DNA of 64,000 nt from Kappaphycus alvarezii (GCA_002205965.3 NADL03000091.1:1-64000); one strand, 5' to 3'; positions 33,596-45,577 are shown, counted from the first letter of the stretch. The notes: generated by a model from the sequence alone, not told the origin. Program-made: numbers and translations.

Positions 33596-36500
33596 GAGTT
33601 AGTTCGGAAACACCTCCCTCGATTTCATACTCCCTTCCGTCACGAAACTCATAACAACAGTGAATACTATCCGAATAGAAATCTAAACAGGTCAAGCTCG
33701 TTCATTTTGTCCCCATCGATATTATCACCCACAACATCAATGTTGGTGTTCCTGCAAGGGATTTTGAGCGGAAAAAAGGCAATCGATATTTGAACTGTTC
33801 GTTGGTGCTTCTGGTAAAGAGACTGAAGCAACAGGCCAGGTTTTATATAGGGAAAATAATCAACACCAGCAGAGATAAATTGTAAGGAAACGGTAGAAAA
33901 TTAAAAGGTATTCTAAACATAAAGACCTTAAAAGCATCAAACTGCAAGATTATAAAGGTCCATGGAGCAGATATCAGTGATATAAAGAGCACTAAACATC
34001 ATGAAAAAGTTCCATCGGTCCAATTCGCAAGTAGTCATAATGTATTTCGCAAGTAGTCATAAAGTATTTGCTGATTAGTGGGGACCGAAATGTTCGAAAA
34101 CACACGCGAGATAGCTACTATGGCTCCATGTAATTGCCTTGGCACACAGTGGTATGATCTTGTTTTTTACACTAGCACGAGGGTACAGTGCCACTTGTGC
34201 AGTGCTATTTGTGCAATGATGTCTTCTTACAGTGTAAATCCTTGGCAAACGTTACTAGTGGATTAATTTCAGGGTATTTGAAGTACGTGTTGGGCATAAT
34301 TGTTACATGCTAGCATCAAAACTGTTCTTTTCATGGTAAATAGTACTGCATCGGTGCCTTTTGCTCTTGAAACGATTATTCTTAGACTTAACATCTCCAA
34401 CAAGCGAAAAAGCCCGTTGACTTGCATTATACATAAGCTTCCTTTCAAGCCAAAGACATTTCTCTCGCTCCGATTCCGGCATGCCGTTTGATCGGGCCAT
34501 TTTGATACATTCCTCAGACGATGTATGGTTCTGTTGGGGACTGCTTCGAGCATGCTCAGGGTCGCTTTCAGAATTTCGAAATGTCTGCATGGCGCGCTGG
34601 AGCTTCGATAAGAACCATAGTGGGAAAAAAGATTTTCTTAGAGTGACTCATCTTCGTCACGCTCCGGAACTCGACAAATCAGACCCTTTCTTGCTGTCCA
34701 GAGGAGTTGCGTCACAATATACTTGATAATCTTGTTAGGAGCATTGCCAGGAAAAGTTCGATCAGATGCACTTTTATGATTTCTTTGAACAGCCAATTGT
34801 ATAACAGAGGGTAGTGAAGGCTGTCACGGCCGCTTTCTGTGTGAGGAAGTACGTTATATGCCATCCTCCCTGTCAATTGTGATATCATACACTGCTTCCT
34901 GCACTCTTTGCTCAGAATATATTGCATTCATTTAGTTACTAATCTTCAATTCCTTTTTTCCTTTCTTTCATTTCTGGTGGCTTTGCGAACCATCAACATT
35001 CGTTTAGTATCGTGCAGAGGCGAAAATGGGTCTAACTACGGATAACATATCTATAGTGGTGTCCTTAGCAACAGTATTGATGGCTCCGGAGAGCTCTTTG
35101 CTAAGTTAGTCTATTCGTATCGTCACTACGTTGATTATAGCACCCTTCTGAATCATGAATTGTTCAATCATTTGAATTCTTCCACTTCTATGGAACGACG
35201 GGCCGTCATCGTGCTTAGTAAGGTCTGTCTAATGCCTATACACCACGTTTTCGAAATCCGTCGAGGGGTCGTCATTGATGGTGTTCGACTTCGAATGTAG
35301 GCTGATGTTGGGTAAACATTAACGGTGTCAGAATTATGGTGCCAGAATGATGATACGGTGCTGGTGGTGCCAGGGTTGTAATGATAATGATATTATGTCG
35401 GAATGATGGTAATGGTGTTATAATGCCGGGATTGTGGTGCCAGTATCACAAAAATTTCAGAATGGCAGTTCTGATATAGTGAAATTGACAATAGGCACCT
35501 GTTAATAAGAGAACTATCCTTACTTTGACGGAGATAGACGTTGTTCGCGATCCGCTTCCGGAATAGAATGGAGCCGGGTCTCACGTCAGAACTTAATTGT
35601 TGTCAATTGATTTTCACACCTAGTGCTATGGTTGATAGCTAACATCTAGTTTGCTTGGAGGTAATAATGAAGCTGGGAGAAATGGAAGTTTCACAGTTTA
35701 TGTTTTCTATTTTCAGGTCGATACCGAAGCCACTGTCTGTTTCGCAGATATTAATGCGGGTTTTTGTAGACTTCAAAGGCATCAGTAAGTCCACAAAGGG
35801 GTAGACTCAGACTATTTTTCTGTGATATAGTTGTTTCTTTCAACTACCATGAGCCAAGATAATCAAAAGGATTATAGATTTCCGTTTTGATTGCTATGGG
35901 ACTCTATCTGATATGTGAAGTCATCAGTAGTACCACTGCAGTTCCTTGAAGGGAACCGCAAAATGCAGTCTTCATTCGTATTTCAATGTCAATGTATATG
36001 GTGCATATAATATTTAATATGATATTGGTAATATTGCATGTAGATAGACAGAATTATACATTTTAAGTGTTCCATGATAGACATAGCTACCATTTTGCTA
36101 CATAGGACAATTTCCTTTCTTTAAAGATCGATCTTATTTACGAACAATACATTCAGTGTACGCTTGAAGTCGATGCTTATGTTCAAAATGAATTGGTGCT
36201 AAAGCAATTGAATTCATTGCTGTTACCAACAGTACCGCTTTCCGATAGCCACTCAATTGAAATACCACCACAACGACTGAAATTACATTCCAGTGTTGCA
36301 CTGTACTGAGTGTTTTTGACTGCGCTGTGTCATTCTGATGTTCATCAAATTGGTGGTCATCAATTTGACGGCCATCAGATTTTCGATTCAAAAGGACCGT
36401 CCTAATGACGGCTCCATTTTAAAGGCCCAGTACAAGGCAATGGTGAGCATTGGCAATGGTATTGAAATTAGGGCGGTACTTTTTAATCCCAGAAATTGTG

Positions 36501-37702
36501 CTTTCAGCTATTCTTTGAATGCTATATCTAGGGTATGTGAGCTTTCTCTGCCTTATTGCGACCAGATGACTTCCGCTTTATGTAAACTGTCCCTACAAGC
36601 CTTAGAAAAAATTCAACTGCCCACTCACCCTTAATCCCAGCAAAATTTTTTGCAGTCTATATATGTGATTGTGTAGTTGGCATGGAAAATTTTGTGTTGT
36701 TTTCCATAAGTATCATTATTGTCGGATCTTTTTTCTCGTTTCTCTATGTTATTGTAACTGCTTTATGTTGTCGATGACGTTTTGTTGCACTCTGCTGATG
36801 GCGTTTTGTTTTGGTCAAGTAATGGTGTGATCGTCGTTTGCTGATTGTCGTGATATGCTGATTACCTGTTTTGGTTCGGTTGACGGTTGTTGCGTTCCAC
36901 GGCCGATTCAGAGATGGACCAAGGAGATAAATATTTTACAGATTCATTTCCAATTCTCCCTTCCTGCAAGCAGAAATGATGGATAACCAAGCTCACCACG
37001 GAAAACATGAAGCACTTCATGAAGTCCTCAGGCATCCGACTCGCAATAGGCTGACTGATCTAGTACGCCAGCAGCAAAGTTATGGACGAGTACTGAAAGA
37101 GATCAAGCGGAAATTGACAAGGTCTATGAGAACTGCCGAGCATGTACAAAAGCAGCTGAGCTCCGAACAGTTCCAAATTTCCCCGCACTCGCCACAACTA
37201 ATCTCGCAGTTACTCTAAATGCAATGGATCATCGCATTATTTCTTCTAAGCACAAGTTATTAGTCATGCTCGACAAAGGTGACCAACTTCTACGTCTCGC
37301 CTTGCTCACGGATGACACTGAAAGAACCGATTTTAATGTATAAATGTAAAGATGGGTCGCAATTTTCGATCCTCCGCGGCACAAAATTGTTGATAGTGGC
37401 TCAAATTTAGATAATTCCCACATGAAAGAGAGACTTCACCAAATGTAATCACAGCTATACGCGGTCCCAACTGAATCACCATGGTGGTTAGGAACCAACG
37501 AACAATCCCACAGATTCATGCACAAAGCTTTTGATAAGCTTCTCCTCACGCCCTGTTTCGACCCCGGTGATAATCTGGAAAATCTTTTTGCTGCAACTGA
37601 AATGGCATGGAACTTCAATCAACACTCAAATCAGACACTCCCCACTTCAACCGATTTTGTGTCATGTCACATGCTCACGGAGAAATGAGCAAAGGAACAA
37701 CG
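33596..37702. other. Unassigned region with short ORFs
   Basis: Only short frames are present, none recognised. Examples: 34303-34590 minus (95 codons, Ser/Arg/Lys-rich, MARSNGMPESEREKCLWLER); 34712-34927 minus; 36338-36634 plus (98 codons); 36976-37218 plus (80 codons, MMDNQAHHGKHEALHEVLRH, helical and basic). They may be gene debris. I see no RNA gene, and apart from the minisatellite-like patch at 35310-35455 no repeat copy. Confidence 0.35.
35310..35455. repeat. Degenerate minisatellite-like GGTGCCAGAAT/TGATGGTAATG patch
   Basis: Irregular repetition of GTGCCAG(A/G)(A/T)T and AATGATG/GGTAATG words over ~145 bp on the plus strand. Unit length is not constant. It has no coding sense. Confidence 0.5.
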
Positions 37703-38514
37703 GCTGGACGGTTTACTTGTCCTCCGGGTTGTAAGGCCGGACCGTGGTCCGCAGAATGCTAGAAACTTGGTATGGGTCGATTCCAAAGAACCGTAGAAAC
37801 CAGGGGTGTAATACTGGACAAAGAAGATGTAGTATTTGGTCAGCTGTGCTGATTATCTCCTTTGGAGATAAGCTTTGGACATAAGGATGTTGTCACCAAT
37901 GACAACCCTGAAGTTCCTATTTGTATATAGACGCCAGAGTCCGGGGCGCCAAGTGTGAGTGAATATCACAAACAAACAACAAAAGGGGTAGTATAATATT
38001 GGATGGGGGGGAGAGAAAGAGGGAACCGGTCGGATAGACTTGGCTGTAGCCAAAGTAACCGTTGGCAAGGTTTCTGCAAAGGCGGAAGTTGGGAGTCAAG
38101 TTCACAGCCGACACCGGGGTGGCTGTTTAATCTGGGGACCTAGTGACCAAGTAGGTATAAATACTAGTTAACTAGGTTAGAGTTATCTAGGAAGGCGGGG
38201 TGAGTGAGGTTAGGGTCAGCCAAGATAGGGAGATCCAAGTTAGAGATAAGTAAAGTCGACACTTGGCCCAATAGGTGTCTTTCACTTGCGAAAATATCAG
38301 GTCCCATTTGGGGGCCGAGTGGTCCAGATTGCAAGCCCTCAAGCTTCATCGAGTGAGTATGCAGTACCAGGAATAATAGTGGGCGACAAAAGAAAATTGC
38401 CCCTTTTGTACTGTACAGTACAGTGCCTGTTGGTTAGCAGTGAATCAGATCAAGAAAAGATCACAAAATTAGCTCTGCCGACGGCAGTACAGTATGTGTG
38501 CATATTGCACTACA
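37703..38514 (-). repeat. Solo-LTR-like repeat, copy 2
   Basis: Reverse-complement partner of 7342-8268, 812 bp. It has one 39-bp unit instead of four. The sense start is TGTAGTGCAATATGC at 38514 and the sense end ACCGTCCAGC at 37703. On the plus strand it contains GGTATAAATACTAGTTAACT near 38154, a TATA-like word. The minus frame 37917-38114 shares NFRLCRNLANG with the plus frame 7868-8239 of copy 1; this is probably nucleotide conservation. Confidence 0.55.
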
Positions 38515-39216
38515 GACTCGTACCAGAATCTCAACAAGAAACACTTTCAAGCTGAGTATCTAGTTGGAATCACCGACGATAGTGAAAAATTCAATCGTGT
38601 TCATTGAAACAGTTCCCGTGCAACAAGCTGAGCACACAATACCGAAGAATCCGAGTTAATGGAATTTAGCATTGCGCTTCTCTTCTTGGAAAACTTTCGC
38701 AGCATCCTATTCCAACTTACCAAGGGAAAGTACCAATCGTATCATACAATGATTGTGACACACTTTGGAAGTTCTTCCCTAAGTAAACGCCTATGAAGAT
38801 TCCTGAAATAGGTTACTGTGTTCGCGAAACAATTGGCCTCGGTGTTGTCGATTCTGTCTGCCTCATTCGCAGGGAGGTCAATCCGGCAGATGCATTTACA
38901 GAGCAGAGACCCGAAAAGAAACTTGCTGCGACTTTGGAGAGCAACAAGTTCACAACTCCATGAGAAGCGGTATCTACGCCACAAGATTCATCGTATCGCC
39001 ATTTGACTGGATTCAGACAATGAAGATACCCAGGGTTACCGAGATTGAGGGTAGAGGAGAAACTGAGCCCTGCAGTGTGCGACAAATGATGGTATGCAGA
39101 CAAAAAGAGGAACAGAGGGAATTTGGGAGAAGAGCGCAAACCATCGTAGCGCTGTACACCTGTACAACTGTAGGCCACTGGCTCATGCTCGTCGTAGTAC
39201 TAGTGTCTATTGGACC
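38515..39216. other. Unassigned spacer
   Basis: A minus-strand frame of 121 codons (38813-39178) and a plus frame of 94 (38960-39244) overlap. Neither is recognised. Confidence 0.35.
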
Positions 39217-39604
39217 GTTGTCCTCATATGAGGACAACTTTTAGCCCTTTTTTTTCAATACAATTCTTTTTTACCTCAACGCCTTTCTTGTCCCTCCGCA
39301 TTAGTTCATGAGTGTAGATGGCCGATCAAAACAAAATTTTCAAGATTATTGACCTCGGTTAAGCCTAGAGCAATTTTCCTTCAGCAGCTTCCGCTCTTCG
39401 CAAGAAGTTGTGAAAACGACTACGTTTTGGAAGGAAAAATAGTTTGTATTATCGTGGGGGGTTTCAGAAACGAGGGCGCACGTACAGTAAAAATTACTGT
39501 ACTGTAACTTAACATGAAAAACCTGTTTTCCAGTAAAACTTTCGGCCTTCCAAAACATTTAACTTTCCAAAATGTAACGGAAATTGTCCTCATATGAGGA
39601 CAGA
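39217..39604. mobile_element. MITE-like element with palindromic termini, copy B
   Basis: The unit runs from the 22-bp perfect palindrome at 39217-39238 (centre TCCTCATATGAGGA at 39221-39234) to the palindrome TCCTCATATGAGGA at 39587-39600. About 380 bp, homologous to copy A at 23776-24181. Beyond the shared 14-mer the two ends agree only in TTG/CAA. It contains an internal TACTGTA/TACAGTA inverted pair near 39481-39507. No ORF. Confidence 0.75.
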
Positions 39605-40639
39605 GCATGGTCGTATAGAAACTAGAGCCCGTTGGTGTTTACTGGTCGTACTAGAGCCATGCCGCCATGCGTAGCCTGCGGTATTTCCAAATTTAGGGTT
39701 GGAACTCCCGGCGTCGGTTAATCGCCAAAAATAATTACAGTATTCATTTTTCGCAGTGTGCGCACTGAGTCCTCCAAATTCTCCAGCCACTGTTCGGTAT
39801 AAATTGACAACCGAAATCGTTCCAACTCTCCGGGGGTAAGCGCTTGCTACCCTTTCACCCTCGCCGGTCCGTCCCTTTTCCAACCGCCTCGGATCTACCG
39901 CTGCCCTATCCCTTACAGCACTGCTCACTGCCGGGGTATCCTCACTCCCTCTACCACTCGCGCAACCGAACGGGTACTAACCGTTTGTTTAGCTCTCTCC
40001 CCGCACCGGATCCCCACATAGCCATCATCATCATTCGCCCTTTGAGCTCATATATTGTGCAACGTAACATATACTCATACGCCGTGTGTTGTCAGTACTG
40101 TACGGTATGCACTTCGGTTACTGCATCGTATGTATTTCTACACCTTGTCTTTGTAGATGAAAATTAATAAGTAAAAACTGATTATATTGTCTTTGTGGTA
40201 CCATGTCACAGTACAGTATTACCACATCTGTACTGTAATAGTTGTACTACAATACTGTACTGTAGAGTTGCTATTTAATGTACTGTTTTATTGAACTGCA
40301 CTGTACTTACAGAGTAGGCGAACACTGTGATGGTAATAACTGGAAAATAGTGAAAAAATTTGCCAACTGTTCATAAAATTTTCAAGATGTGCCACCGCAG
40401 CCTCACGAGTTGGCATGTTTTTCTGTCAGCAGACTCGATTTCTTGAATTCAAATAAAAGAAGTTCAATGCATTCCGTATCTACTAATATCATGTTGCAAC
40501 AGCATCTCCCTCCAACACGCGCATATCAACAAGTGGGCCAAACTACACACGATGCCGCCTGAAATTAGAGTACGGTTTGCAAAACCCAAAAATAAGTACT
40601 GCGCATTCATCTCCTCGAGACATTATGAGTTCAATGCAA
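39605..40639. other. Unassigned spacer upstream of the tRNA gene
   Basis: Contains a CT-rich patch (39838-40040) with a 107-codon plus frame at 39844-40167 of compositional type, and several TACAGTA/TACTGTA words (40097-40310). No gene is recognised. Confidence 0.4.
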
Positions 40640-40713
40640 TACCCCCAGCAGGGCTCGAACCTGCGACCCTGGCGTTATTAGCACCATGCTCTAACCGACT
40701 GAGCTATGGAGGC
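40640..40713 (-). tRNA. tRNA-Ile(AAU)
   Basis: A 74-nt intronless cloverleaf on minus. Acceptor GCCTCCA pairs with TGGGGGT (one G-U at 1-72 and one U-G at 4-69). D-arm GCTC/GAGC. Anticodon stem TGGTG/CGCCA with loop CTAATAA, anticodon AAT at positions 34-36. T-arm GCAGG TTCGAGC CCTGC. Discriminator A. A34 would be edited to inosine, the eukaryotic way of reading AUU/AUC/AUA. Internal A box (TAGCTCAGTCGG) and B box (GGTTCGAGCCC) are present for RNA polymerase III. CCA is not encoded. A T5 run lies about 50 nt downstream on minus (40588-40592 on plus reads AAAAA), rather far for a terminator. Confidence 0.96.
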
Positions 40714-42582
40714 CTTCGACCTTCCGATACGGTTAATAGCGGTGGGGAGTGTAAAATACTATAGAGCACATAATGCTGCGAACTGTACACGTTGCACACG
40801 TGGCATCTCCACGGACGCACCATAAACATCATGAGTACAGGGGTAAATGTAGGGTGATTTAATATTTGAGTAATGCGATTCTATCGCGAGCCCACTGCAC
40901 GTGCCTGACGTGGAACATCCGGTTAGTTGTTAGCCGTATAGTCAGTCCTGCAGTGTACACGATAGATACTCAATGAAGTATAGTTTCATAATTGATCGGA
41001 TCCTGTAATACGATAGATACTCAATGGAGTAAAGTTTCTCTAAGTGGACAATGTAGAAGATATTTGATGTAAATTATTGGACAGTGTGAAAAGTAAATCT
41101 TTTGTTGCGGCGAGCATTTGTTTGCACTTTTTCTTGAGATCATTTTTTGGAATTGCAAATTTTGGAATTGCAAAGATCTTTCTGTTTCATGAGTAGTGTA
41201 TGTGTGTGGAGTCTGTACGGGATGTGGAAAAAGCATGTGGGAGAACATGCTGAGTGGGATGACAGAGAAATGAGTAAGCTGTAATACGTACTTTGCATGA
41301 TATCGTACGTGCACTACAGTACCACCCCATCTGTCTGTGATGAAATAGGAGACATTTCGGGTAAATGCATTTTTTCTTCCAAACTGTACGTTATCTGTCT
41401 CAATTATTTGGCAAAGGATATCCATCCCGTGGATGCGACATAACCTCCTATTTTTTCACAGTACAGTACAAAACGACAAAGTGCTGGTCAATGCCATCAT
41501 CTAATCTCGAGTTACTCGAAACAGCATCCAAACGGGCAACGCCCTTGATCCAACGTCCACTTGCCAACCGTTCCCACGCCAAAATCCCTATTGACAATTC
41601 CGCAGCGGTACCCCGCACCTTGGATCACACCATCACACCGCGTGCAACAAACCTCAACGCCGCCTTGCTGTCTGTTGCTTTTTCCTTGCACATCAGGAGC
41701 ACAACACGCTGCATTCAGCCTATCTCGTTCCTGAGGTGGCGACACTTGATTATTCACGGCCACATGTGTCGTGTTGTATGTTCAACTTGTATTCGTCGTT
41801 TCTACAGCACTTGCGCAATCTCGGAAGTGTGCCCCAATCCGCACGAGACATGACAATAGCATGGCCTGAGGTGGTGCCGTGGGCTGTGGCTTGCGGAATG
41901 CAAGGGTCTGTTCATTTGGTGTGAAAGGGGCTGACTGTCCGTGCGAGATTCGGTGTGGGCTTTGCTTTCATTCTGCATGTGCCGCGATTGTCCTGTGCGA
42001 GATTGTGTGAAACGTGTATGGGCGTTTCATTCTCGACTCTGTTACCAGAACAGTCGTCTATTTTCCTATTTTGGCATAATTTTCTTCCGTTCCGCGATCC
42101 CTGTGCAGTGCGCTGCGCGTCGGACATTTACAATACTTGTCACATACTGTACATGTACAGTACTGTACAGTACAGAGCAGTATAGCGCGAGTATAGGCTT
42201 CTCTCTACCACTTCCTCCCTCCACCTTTACCTCATTCTAATTTCTGAGCTCTCTGATCTCCTGCTGTACCTATTTTCGCCTACAAAAAACAGGCACACAA
42301 CCGTACTGTGCATTACAGTACAGTACAGTACAGTACTGTACGCGTGATACTTATGCCGGATTAGGAGAGAGAGGGCTGGTGGAAGACGCGGAGCTTCAGC
42401 AAGTCGCAGTGGAGGGTACGCTGTTTGTTGCCAAAGCATTTTCATTCATATTTACGACATAGCCAGTAACTGAAAAGTCTTCGGAGTACAGAACAACTCA
42501 ACTGCCATCAGGAAAACTGATTAATATGCAACTCGTTTAACCCCATCCACCACTGCAAAACAGCCGCATGTCTAATTGCGGC
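40714..42582. other. Unassigned region with TACAGTAC-type palindromes
   Basis: The longest frame is 162 codons on plus (41365-41853), overlapped by 134 codons on minus (41021-41425) and 83 on minus (41512-41763). None has recognisable domains; the Cys-rich minus frame at 41512-41763 is tempting but unsupported. The region is notable for GTACAGTAC words (see separate entry). Confidence 0.35.
42140..42345. repeat. TACAGTAC palindrome cluster and (CAGTA)n microsatellite
   Basis: 42146-42161 is the perfect palindrome ACTGTACATGTACAGT. It overlaps a second, TGTACAGTACTGTACA, at 42154-42169. 42314-42341 is a run of CAGTA units. Related palindromes occur at 7433-7456, 38408-38425, 40097-40275 and 41458-41467. 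Confidence 0.7.
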
Positions 42583-42736
42583 CCGCTTGATGGCTGGCCT
42601 GAAGGTAGCCTTTTCGGGAGCAAAGTTCCTTCCCCATTACTGCGTCTGCATACCTTTTTGGGTTGATTGTGGTTGTCTTTAAAACTATGGGATAGATCAG
42701 ATATATCACCCAAAAGTAAAACACCCAACCCTTTCC
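42583..42736 (+). mobile_element. SINE-like retroposon, tail type B, full-length
   Basis: A 154-bp copy on plus, 5' end CCGCTTGATGGCTGGCCTGA, internal TTCCTTCCCCATTACTGCGT and GATTGTGGTTGTC, 3' end CACCCAACCCTTTCC. It matches the other copies along its whole length. I did not find a clear flanking duplication. Confidence 0.75.
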
Positions 42737-43481
42737 ACATATACTATATCTTAGGTGACCGTGTCGATTCGACTCAACTCAGGTCGGTAATTTAGCTGTC
42801 AAAGAGTGTATGGGTGACATCGCCACCCACTCTATACACAACTCACTTTTAGACTTCCCTTATATGTAGCGCTTCCTCTATTAGGTTCATTCCATTCGGA
42901 CAAAGTCTACTTCTTATCGTAGTATCCCTTGCTGCCATGCTTGGCTAGGTAGTAAATCGTTAGAATCTGCACTTTTCAAGGGCCTTTGGTCTCTTACAGA
43001 CCTCGCTGTAAAAACTGGTTGCTATTTCGCGACACAAACTTGGTGTAACGAGACTCGAAAGCTGAATATTTCATGTCTTTGATTGAGACTACTACAAAGC
43101 ATTTATTGCAGTATGTGAAAAATTGTCAGGAGATCTTCTCATGTACGCTCAAAACAAGAAAATTACAGCCGACATTGGGATTTGTGTAAGAGAACAGTAG
43201 CGGGAGCGCTTCTCATGTACAATCTATCGTCGGCTTGAGTACAGTAACTGTCGGCTTGAAACTAATGGCTGGCAGTTACAGTTTTTAAAGTGGAGTGCAG
43301 TTAACTTTCAAACGCTTGTATTTTCACATGACTGCTTACCTTTTGCTTCAGGATTTCTGTATTAAAGCAGTGAAAGGCCGCCAGTAAAGAACGATCCATC
43401 TGAGAGTAGAAAGTGGTCAGGGCATCAACACAACGATCAAAACCACAACATTTGCCCAACTTCGTTATACTCACCCTGCTA
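42737..43481. other. Unassigned spacer
   Basis: No gene or repeat copy seen. A tandem-like pair of words (GTCGGCTTGA at about 43230 and 43251) is the only local structure. Confidence 0.4.
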
Positions 43482-43496
43482 CATGTAATATAATTT
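43482..43496. repeat. Left 15-bp target-site duplication
   Basis: CATGTAATATAATTT, repeated exactly at 45563-45577 on the other side of the non-LTR insertion. Confidence 0.9.
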
Positions 43497-45562
43497 TGTG
43501 TAAAATGGGGGTTAATTTACTGTGGTAGATATGTGGGTTGGTATCCAGTAAATTTGTACCGAAGCGTAGATATCGTATCATTGTCAAGCCAATTGCGAAA
43601 CCGTACGATGCGTCGAAAGCTGTGGATGGCACTCCAATCTACCAGAAGGTGGAAGGGAGGCCAGCCAGCAAACAAGCGGCATTGGAGGTTACTGTCAAAG
43701 CGGAGTGCCGCTGTAAAAGAATGGCTCTAACCTTCGAAAACCGTTCCATTGCGCGGGTGGCAACGGTTCTCGCGAGTTCCTTGACGACGGAGAACGCCGC
43801 CGGATGCCACCTCCAAGCGTTGAGATGGGGACAGGAACCAGCCTGTTTCTCCCAGGCAGCTCAGCAAGGAACCCTTGGTATTTCCGCTGCTTCTCTGCGT
43901 GAGCTGCGTTGAGGCTTGTGAGTGGGTTGAAAGCCCTGGCTCTTGCGTGGGAGGGAGCGAGCGGGTTGACAAAGGTTACGTCGAAGTAATCCGTGCCACC
44001 GGCGGCTCCCATCGCCCTGATATCCGGCCTCGTCCTGTTTTGGTAGTGTAGACGAGGTTCGATGAATGGACGTCGGGCGGCTCTTGCAAGGTCGTTCCCC
44101 AGTAAAGTCACCTGGTTGTTATGGCGAGTATTCCGCTCGCAGCCAAAGCGACAATGTAGCAAGTGGTCCCCGTAGATATCCAGCATTTCATGGCATCCTG
44201 CTTTGGGGCAAGGGGTACCTGGGGCGAATAAGGGGGTTTGGCAAAAGTACTGGAACCACACGGAAAAGTCTTTGCTCTTGATGTGCGTCCTCAATCCAGG
44301 GCAAGGTGCACAGTAGACCCAGCCTTTGGCACCGGGGAGGGACATGCTAGCGCGGAAGGCGCGGGTGCGGATGTTTCCGAGCGGCAAGGCCTCTTGCACA
44401 GCCATATGAATTGCATCTGTTAGCTTCTTCTGCGATGGTGGGTTGGATGAGCAGAATTGCTAAACGGAATTCGTTCTGAGGGTCGACAAGAGGCGCTCCA
44501 TGCGGTAAAGGCGGCTGTAGCATCCTCGTACTGCGTCAGGTCTTGAACACAGGACGGCAAAGACTTCTCGCATAACTGCTGCGTCGCGGCGCTGGACGCA
44601 AGAAACGAAGCGGCGGCGACATCTCGCGCGGAGGAGAGGCCGATTCCCAAGGTCGGCTTCTTCTCCTGTAGTCCTTAATGGGCAGTTGCAGCTCCTTGAA
44701 TATACAGTTGTCTAGCATTCCACCCGCTAAAGTGCGGCAGCACCTCTCGATTAAGCTGTCGAAGTATTCGGCCCCTTTCCGCGTACAGGAGGGCGGCACA
44801 ACTCGCAAGAGGTATCCCACTTTGCAAACCCCAAAGCAGTTGCGCAGTAGTTGGAATGAAGCGTGCGCGTCCTCGATTTCCATGACAGCGTTAAGTAAAG
44901 GCTCAAGGGAGTATACATGGTCCAGGAAGTATTGTTCCATGAACGTTTGGGAGCCGATTGGCGCGTTCAAAACCGAAGTACCAGCACTGTATTCCTGCCG
45001 CATATCACAGGGGTATGCGGACTGAACCGACGCGGAGGGGGCGGTGGGCCACCATACTTTGCATTTCGAGACTGCCAGATGGAGACCACGACGTTTGGCC
45101 TCGGGAGAAGACAGAACCTCGATTACCTTGAGTATATCCTCGTGTTTGGCTACAATGTAGCCATCGTCGTGATACCAAAGCTCCAAAAGCAGTGTGTCTA
45201 ACCCTGTGTCCTCGTCGGGGGATCCCGACAATAGCTCTTTGATCTTTAGGGCGATGGGGTGGAGTACGAGAGCGAAAAGCAATCCGCTGAGCGGGTCTCC
45301 TTGCTGAGTACCCACAACACTCCGTATAGTCTCGAATCCCGTCCAGAGGAACGCTGGATCGTTGTTGTAGCAATACAGTACCCAAGGGAGCAACTGGGAA
45401 AGAGGTTCCGGACTGCGTTAAAAAAGGAAGCACGGCTGCACAGGTTGAACGCATTCTTCAGGTCGACCGACAAGAGCGCATATTCAGAGCGTGTACCGAA
45501 CTTGTTCACGATGCGTCGAACACCGTGAACTACTGCATCTGTTCCTGACTTTGTGGCGATAC
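43497..45562 (-). mobile_element. 5'-truncated non-LTR retrotransposon with RT and restriction-like endonuclease
   Basis: A 2066-bp insertion on minus, bounded by a perfect 15-bp target-site duplication. Its sense 5' edge (45562) cuts into the RT domain just before motif A, the typical 5' truncation of target-primed reverse transcription. The 3' UTR (43497-43695) carries tail type A and ends CCCCCATTTTACACA, without a long poly-A. The domain order RT, then CCHC finger, then RPD...D nuclease places it with the restriction-like-endonuclease (R2/CRE/NeSL-type) non-LTR elements rather than the APE-type LINEs. Confidence 0.9.
43695..45562 (-). pseudogene. RT-RLE polyprotein of the non-LTR element, three frameshifts
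   Basis: Read on minus from 45562. RT motif A LLSVDLKNAFNLC (frame 45246-45509); frameshift near 45400; motif B TQQGDPLSGLLFALVLHPIA; motif C ELWYHDDGYIV, with His where Ala or Leu is usual; motif D GLHLAVSKCKVWW (frame 44536-45393). Frameshift near 44650 into GIGLSSARDVAAASFLASSA (frame 44420-44650), and another near 44440. The frame 43695-44405 then gives the C-terminal part: finger PCPKAGCHEMLDIYGDHLLH followed by C (CX4CX9HX3C), RHNNQ, the nuclease RPDIRA...TDYFDVTF, and the end at a stop near 43695. Frameshifts make it inactive, but all catalytic positions in the remaining part are present. It encodes the enzyme that nicks the target and copies the element RNA. Confidence 0.88.
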
Positions 45563-45577
45563 CATGTAATATAATTT
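45563..45577. repeat. Right 15-bp target-site duplication
   Basis: CATGTAATATAATTT, identical to 43482-43496. Confidence 0.9.

Noticed and set aside
40552..40764. 70-codon ORF across the tRNA gene
   Set aside because: It is an artefact of the tRNA sequence read on the opposite strand.
41512..41763. Cys-rich minus-strand ORF as a zinc-finger protein
   Set aside because: Cysteine spacing fits no known finger, and it overlaps longer frames on the other strand.
43538..43912. 124-codon plus-strand ORF conserved with 5422-6021
   Set aside because: Conserved only because it lies opposite the 3' end of the non-LTR element. The sense strand carries the endonuclease motifs.
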